Origin: JBEKLJ01 sp050010255
Lineage (GTDB): Bacteria > Acidobacteriota > Terriglobia > Bryobacterales > Bryobacteraceae
NCBI GenBank assembly: GCA_050010255.1
Contig: JBEKLJ010000130.1
Coordinates: forward strand, 1 to 10,133
DNA length: 10,133 bases
Reading direction: 5' to 3'
Shown: in pieces, positions 6,117-10,133 of the stretch
How the letters are laid out: every line of letters starts with the position of its first letter
Position numbering within the stretch: the stretch's first letter is position 1
Made by a program: the position numbers and the translations under genes
The notes under the pieces: generated by a model
The model's database searches: none
Told to the model about the DNA's origin: nothing
Seen by the model: only the letters and a program-made list of their open reading frames with translations

Positions 6117-6893
6117 ATGCATCGCAGATCCTTCATCGGCGCTTTGGGCGGGCTCGGCGCGCTGGCTGCCCCGGCCCGGCCCGCGGAAGAGAAGCGGAGG
6201 CGCTTCTACCTCCTCGAGCAGTTCTTCCTGAAGAACGGCCCCCAGGTCGGGCGCGAGCACGAGTTCATGGAGAAGTTCCTGGTCCCCGCGCTCAGTGCAG
6301 TCCACTCGGGGCCCAAGATCTATCTGGAAGCCATGGTGGCGCCGCAGATGCCGCAACTGGTGGCCATCTATGGCTTCGAATCGCTAGACCACCTCTGGAA
6401 CACGCACCTGAAGATGATGGAGAACGCGGAGTTGATGAAGAAGTCCGCGGAGCTCGAGAGCGACCCCGACGCTGCGCTGGAGCAGCAGGTGAACACGCTG
6501 CTCGAAGCCACGGCCTTCTCGCCCGAAATCGTTCCGCTCGATCCGCCGCCCGCCTCGCCGCGGCTTTTCGAGCTGCGCGTTTACCATTCGCCCACGTGGC
6601 GGCAGTTGGCCGCGCTCCACGACCGCTTCGCCGGTCCCGAGATCAAGATCTTCCATCGCTGCGGCATCCACCCGGTGCTCTATGGCTCGACGGTCTTCGG
6701 CGCCAACATGCCGAGCCTCACTTACCTGATCCCCTTTGGGAGTCTGGCCGAGCGGGAAAAGACCTGGAGCGCCTTCGGCGCCGACCCCGAGTGGATCAAG
6801 GTGCGAAACGAATCCACCGCCAGGCACGGCCAGATCGCGAGCCTGATCAACGTCTCGCTCTACAGGGCCACATCCTACTCGCCGGTGAGGTGA
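6117..6893 (+). CDS. Tat-exported NIPSNAP family protein
   Basis: This 258-residue protein has a Tat-like leader: HRRSFIGAL at 2-10, a glycine/alanine core, and probable cleavage after APARPA near residue 23. Two ferredoxin-like (dimeric alpha-beta barrel) halves follow. The first, about 29-135, is diverged (RFYLLEQFFLK; LVAIYGFESLDHLWNT). The second, about 149-251, is the typical NIPSNAP domain, starting LFELRVYHSPTWRQLAALHDRF, with a YLIPFGSLAEREKTWSAF strand-helix (203-220) and the end EWIKVRNES (225-233). NIPSNAP domains bind or chaperone unknown ligands and have no agreed bacterial reaction; Tat-signal versions are common in Acidobacteriota and Planctomycetota. The start is fixed by the twin-arginine motif. 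It is divergent from the small proline-rich gene and convergent with the isomerase-like gene, so it is probably a single-gene unit. Family confidence is high; function unknown. Confidence 0.88.
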   Translation: MHRRSFIGALGGLGALAAPARPAEEKRRRFYLLEQFFLKNGPQVGREHEFMEKFLVPALSAVHSGPKIYLEAMVAPQMPQLVAIYGFESLDHLWNTHLKMMENAELMKKSAELESDPDAALEQQVNTLLEATAFSPEIVPLDPPPASPRLFELRVYHSPTWRQLAALHDRFAGPEIKIFHRCGIHPVLYGSTVFGANMPSLTYLIPFGSLAEREKTWSAFGADPEWIKVRNESTARHGQIASLINVSLYRATSYSPVR

Positions 6894-6939
6894 GGCTCGC
6901 GAGGCCCCCTGGCCGAGCGCAACTAGGTGTGATCCGGCC

Positions 6940-6958
6940 CTGCCGCGCACCGCGGCAG
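6940..6958. terminator. Strong hairpin between convergent genes
   Basis: CTGCCGCG (6940-6947) and CGCGGCAG (6951-6958) form a perfect 8-bp GC-rich stem with a three-base loop. It sits 47 bases after the NIPSNAP stop and 22 bases beyond the isomerase-like stop on the other strand. No T-run follows, but the position and stability suggest a shared termination or 3'-end-protecting hairpin. Confidence 0.5.
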
Positions 6959-6979
6959 ACGGCAGGTGAAGAGTGCGAG

Positions 6980-7870
6980 CTACGCCGCCAGCAGCCGGTC
7001 CAGGTATCGCTTCGCCGCCTGGATGCCTTCGAACTCCGTCAGGCGGTCGCCTTCATACTCGATGCCGATCCAGTTGCGGTAGCCGGAGTCCAGGACGATG
7101 TTCATCATCCGGTCCATGTCGAAGGTGGTTTCCTTGCCCTCCGGGCCGAAGTCGTAGCACTTGAAGCTGACGCCCCGGGCGTACGGCATCATCCTCCCGA
7201 CGGCCTCGAAGCGGTCGATTTCCTTGGGGAAGTTGCCGAAGTCGGGCAGCAGGCCGAAGTTGGGCAGATTGACGGCCTTCATCAGCCGCACCAGCACGTC
7301 GGGGTTCGACGAGATGCCGCCGTGGTTCTCGATGATGACGTTGAGGCCGGAGGTCCGGGCGTACTCGCACAGCCGGGTGAAACTCTCCGTGCAGTACCCC
7401 AGGAAGGCATCGATCTCCGCCGGCGTGGCGGGCTGCTTCTCCGCGTGCATGTTCGTGCGGATCGAATGGCAGCCGAGCTCGGCGGCGATGTCGACCCAGC
7501 GGCGATGGTTGTCGGCGGCCTTCAGGCGCGCGGCGCGGTCGGAGTGCCCCATCAGGCCCTCGCCATCGCACATGATGAGCACGCCTTTGACGCCGGAACG
7601 CTGCATGTTTCCCTTGAGCTCGCTCACGTAGCTCTGCGTCGGGGCCGCCCAAAGCTGGTTGACGAACTCCAGGCCCTCGATGCCGAACTGCTCGCGGGCG
7701 ATGCGGGGGAAGTCCAGGTTCGTCGCCAGGCGCGACTGGATGGCTTTGTGAATCGACCACTCGGCCAGCGAGATGCGGAACTTCTCTCTGGCGGACTGGG
7801 CCTGTGCGACCACGGGGATCCCGGCCAGCGCTGGCACGGCGGATGACTTGAGGAAGCTGCGGCGGTTCAT
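6980..7870 (-). CDS. Tat-exported sugar phosphate isomerase/epimerase-like TIM barrel (hydroxypyruvate isomerase-like)
   Basis: The 296-residue protein begins NRRSFLK at 2-8 with an export core and an AQAQ cleavage area near 23-25, so it is predicted to be Tat-exported. The rest is an AP-endonuclease-2/xylose-isomerase-type TIM barrel. Metal-binding acids can be read as E181 (IIENHGG), D210 (LLPDFGNF) and E271 (GIEYEG). The usual His in the fourth position is not evident; that strand reads VSFKCYDF (234-241). Family members isomerise or epimerise sugars or hydroxypyruvate with a divalent metal; the substrate here is unknown. The frame stays open upstream to 8503, but that part is a shadow of the HAD gene, and the twin-arginine signal marks ATG 7870 as the start. 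No Shine-Dalgarno is seen; an extended -10-like element lies directly upstream. It follows the HAD gene on the same strand after 98 bases, so it may have its own promoter. Confidence 0.87.
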   Translation of the reverse strand: MNRRSFLKSSAVPALAGIPVVAQAQSAREKFRISLAEWSIHKAIQSRLATNLDFPRIAREQFGIEGLEFVNQLWAAPTQSYVSELKGNMQRSGVKGVLIMCDGEGLMGHSDRAARLKAADNHRRWVDIAAELGCHSIRTNMHAEKQPATPAEIDAFLGYCTESFTRLCEYARTSGLNVIIENHGGISSNPDVLVRLMKAVNLPNFGLLPDFGNFPKEIDRFEAVGRMMPYARGVSFKCYDFGPEGKETTFDMDRMMNIVLDSGYRNWIGIEYEGDRLTEFEGIQAAKRYLDRLLAA

Positions 7871-7877
7871 GAACGAC

Positions 7878-7886
7878 AGGATATCA
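7878..7886 (-). promoter_or_regulatory. Possible extended -10 (TGaTATCCT) for a leaderless isomerase transcript
   Basis: On the minus strand TGA followed by TATCCT ends seven bases before the ATG at 7870. This is the distance expected if transcription begins on the start codon itself. With no Shine-Dalgarno present, a leaderless mRNA is plausible. The hexamer matches the consensus at only four of six positions. Confidence 0.3.
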
Positions 7887-7949
7887 CCGGCCTGGCTCGT
7901 GGCGTGCCGGCTGGGGCAAGTGGAACCGGAGGCGTTGGCCGTGCCATCC

Positions 7950-7977
7950 ACAGGCCACAGGCTACAGGCTACAGACC
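7950..7977. repeat. Heptanucleotide tandem repeat, four units
   Basis: Four head-to-tail 7-base units read ACAGGCC, ACAGGCT, ACAGGCT and ACAGACC. On the minus strand the last units supply the TAG stop codon of the HAD gene (7969-7971), and the array continues into the spacer before the isomerase-like gene. The form is like the short heptamer repeats seen in some bacterial intergenic regions. Copy number may vary by slippage, which could shift the HAD C-terminus. Confidence 0.7.
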
Positions 7978-8654
7978 GGATGCCAGTTCCCGCAGATCGT
8001 CGATCCAGTAGTCCGGATCGAAGCGGGCCATCTCCGCCAGGTCGCCGTAGCCGTAACGAACGGCGCACACGCTCACGCCGGCGCGGCGCCCGGCTTCCAT
8101 GTCGGCGGCCGTGTCGCCGACGAACAGGCAGTCCTGAGGGCGCGCCTCGAGTGCGGCCAGGGAAGCCAGCACCACATCCGGCGCGGGCTTGTAGGGGAGG
8201 CCGTCGGTGCCCTGCACGTGGTCGAAGTAGCCGAGCAGCCCGAACCTCTCCAGCACGGTCCGGGTGCCGGTGCTGGTCTTCGTGGTAGCGGTCGCCTTGC
8301 GGCCGGCCAGCGCCGCCAGGGCTTCCTTCACACCCGGGTAGAGGCGCGTCGCGCGGTGCTCGCGCGCCCGGTAGAAGGTGCGGTAGCTGTCGATGAGCTG
8401 CTCGAGCTGGGCGGGCGTATAGTCCGGAAGAAGGTCCCGGAACATCTCGATGAGGTGGACGCCGATGTAGCGCGTGAGGCCGGCCTTGGTCACCGGCCGG
8501 CAAGGAATGGACGCGAGGACTTCGAGGACGGCGCCGCAGATGTCATCGGCCGAGTCCACCAGCGTGCCGTCCACGTCGAAGACGTAAACGGGAAAGGGCC
8601 GGACCCGGGGCGCTTGCCCCGAGCTGGCCCTCTCACAAGTCCAAGCCAGCGCCA

Positions 8655-8655
<1 letters not shown>
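7969..8655 (-). CDS. HAD-superfamily phosphatase, phosphoglycolate-phosphatase-like
   Basis: This 228-residue cytoplasmic phosphatase carries all four HAD motifs. Motif I is DVDGTLVDS (27-35), with nucleophile D27 and acid/base D29. Motif II is T124 in ATTK, the motif III lysine is K156 in YKPAPD, and motif IV is GDTAADMEAG (180-189) with D181 and D185. A helical cap lies at about 38-105, as in Gph/PGMB-type (subfamily IA) enzymes. Likely substrates are small phosphate esters such as 2-phosphoglycolate; the exact one cannot be read. Its ATG overlaps the ftsH stop by one base (TGATG), so translation is probably coupled. Residues 1-18 are an unusual tail before the first strand and are encoded by a strong hairpin (8595-8631). 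No ATG, GTG or TTG occurs between 8655 and motif I, so the start cannot be moved down. The stop lies inside a heptamer repeat. Confidence 0.88.
8595..8631 (-). terminator. Terminator-like hairpin inside the first codons of the HAD gene
   Basis: On the minus strand AGGGCC (8631-8626) pairs with GGCCCT (8600-8595), and CGGGGC (8621-8616) pairs with GCCCCG (8611-8606) around an AAGC loop. A short internal loop separates the two stems. A TT follows, then a broken T-rich stretch. It lies 24-60 bases after the ftsH stop, where an intrinsic terminator would be expected, yet it falls within HAD codons 9-21. It may partly end transcription after ftsH and so lower HAD expression. Confidence 0.45.

Positions 8656-10133
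<1,478 letters not shown>

Noticed and set aside
6080..7846. A 588-codon open frame on the plus strand across the NIPSNAP gene, the spacer and the isomerase-like gene
   Set aside because: It runs out of frame over one recognised gene and antisense to another; its translation is Arg/Gly-rich without any domain. It is a GC-bias artefact.
7871..8503. Upstream extension of the isomerase-like frame on the minus strand from a TTG at 8503
   Set aside because: The extension is an out-of-frame reading of the HAD phosphatase gene; the twin-arginine signal begins at the ATG at 7870.

Overview
The window is GC-rich bacterial chromosome, except for a 42-base AT-rich patch at 3334-3375. It carries seven complete protein genes and one gene (ftsH) cut by the right edge. 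The gene mix suggests Acidobacteriota, probably the Bryobacterales/Solibacter branch: several Tat-exported enzymes with an RRxF(L/I) signal, a secreted S46 dipeptidyl-peptidase, a NIPSNAP protein with a Tat signal, and a Tat-exported hydroxypyruvate-isomerase-like TIM barrel. This placement is inference from protein style; there is no rRNA or other marker gene to confirm it.

Layout, left to right. 1-177 is a large imperfect palindrome with a small hairpin next to it (181-204). 316-1884 (+) encodes a Tat-exported (alpha/alpha)6-barrel protein related to the GH63/mannosylglycerate-hydrolase-like glycosidases. It converges, with only 29 bases between stops, on 1914-3269 (-), an orphan circularly permuted ATP-grasp-like ligase. 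A 200-base divergent spacer (3270-3469) holds two inverted repeats and the AT-rich patch, and separates the ligase from 3470-5536 (+), an S46 dipeptidyl-peptidase. A palindrome-rich convergent spacer follows, then a small proline-rich basic protein (5606-5920, -) with a good Shine-Dalgarno and a recognisable promoter. A divergent spacer leads to a Tat-signal NIPSNAP protein (6117-6893, +). This converges, across a strong hairpin, on a minus-strand group read from right to left: ftsH (8655-10133, 5' end outside), a HAD phosphatase translationally coupled to it (7969-8655), and, after 98 bases with a heptamer repeat, a Tat-exported sugar isomerase/epimerase-like protein (6980-7870).

How the genes work together. 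Four of the eight products are predicted to be exported (glycosidase-like protein, S46 peptidase, NIPSNAP protein and isomerase-like protein), fitting a cell that degrades sugars and peptides outside the cytoplasm. Apart from the ftsH-HAD pair, every neighbouring pair is convergent, divergent or separated by a gap, so the window looks like independent transcription units rather than one pathway.

I found no defence island, prophage, CRISPR array, transposase, tRNA or rRNA, and no convincing new multi-gene system. The signals most worth checking are non-coding: the palindrome at 1-177, the hairpin that buries the start codon of the ATP-grasp gene (3267-3295), and the terminator-like hairpin inside the first codons of the HAD gene (8595-8631).
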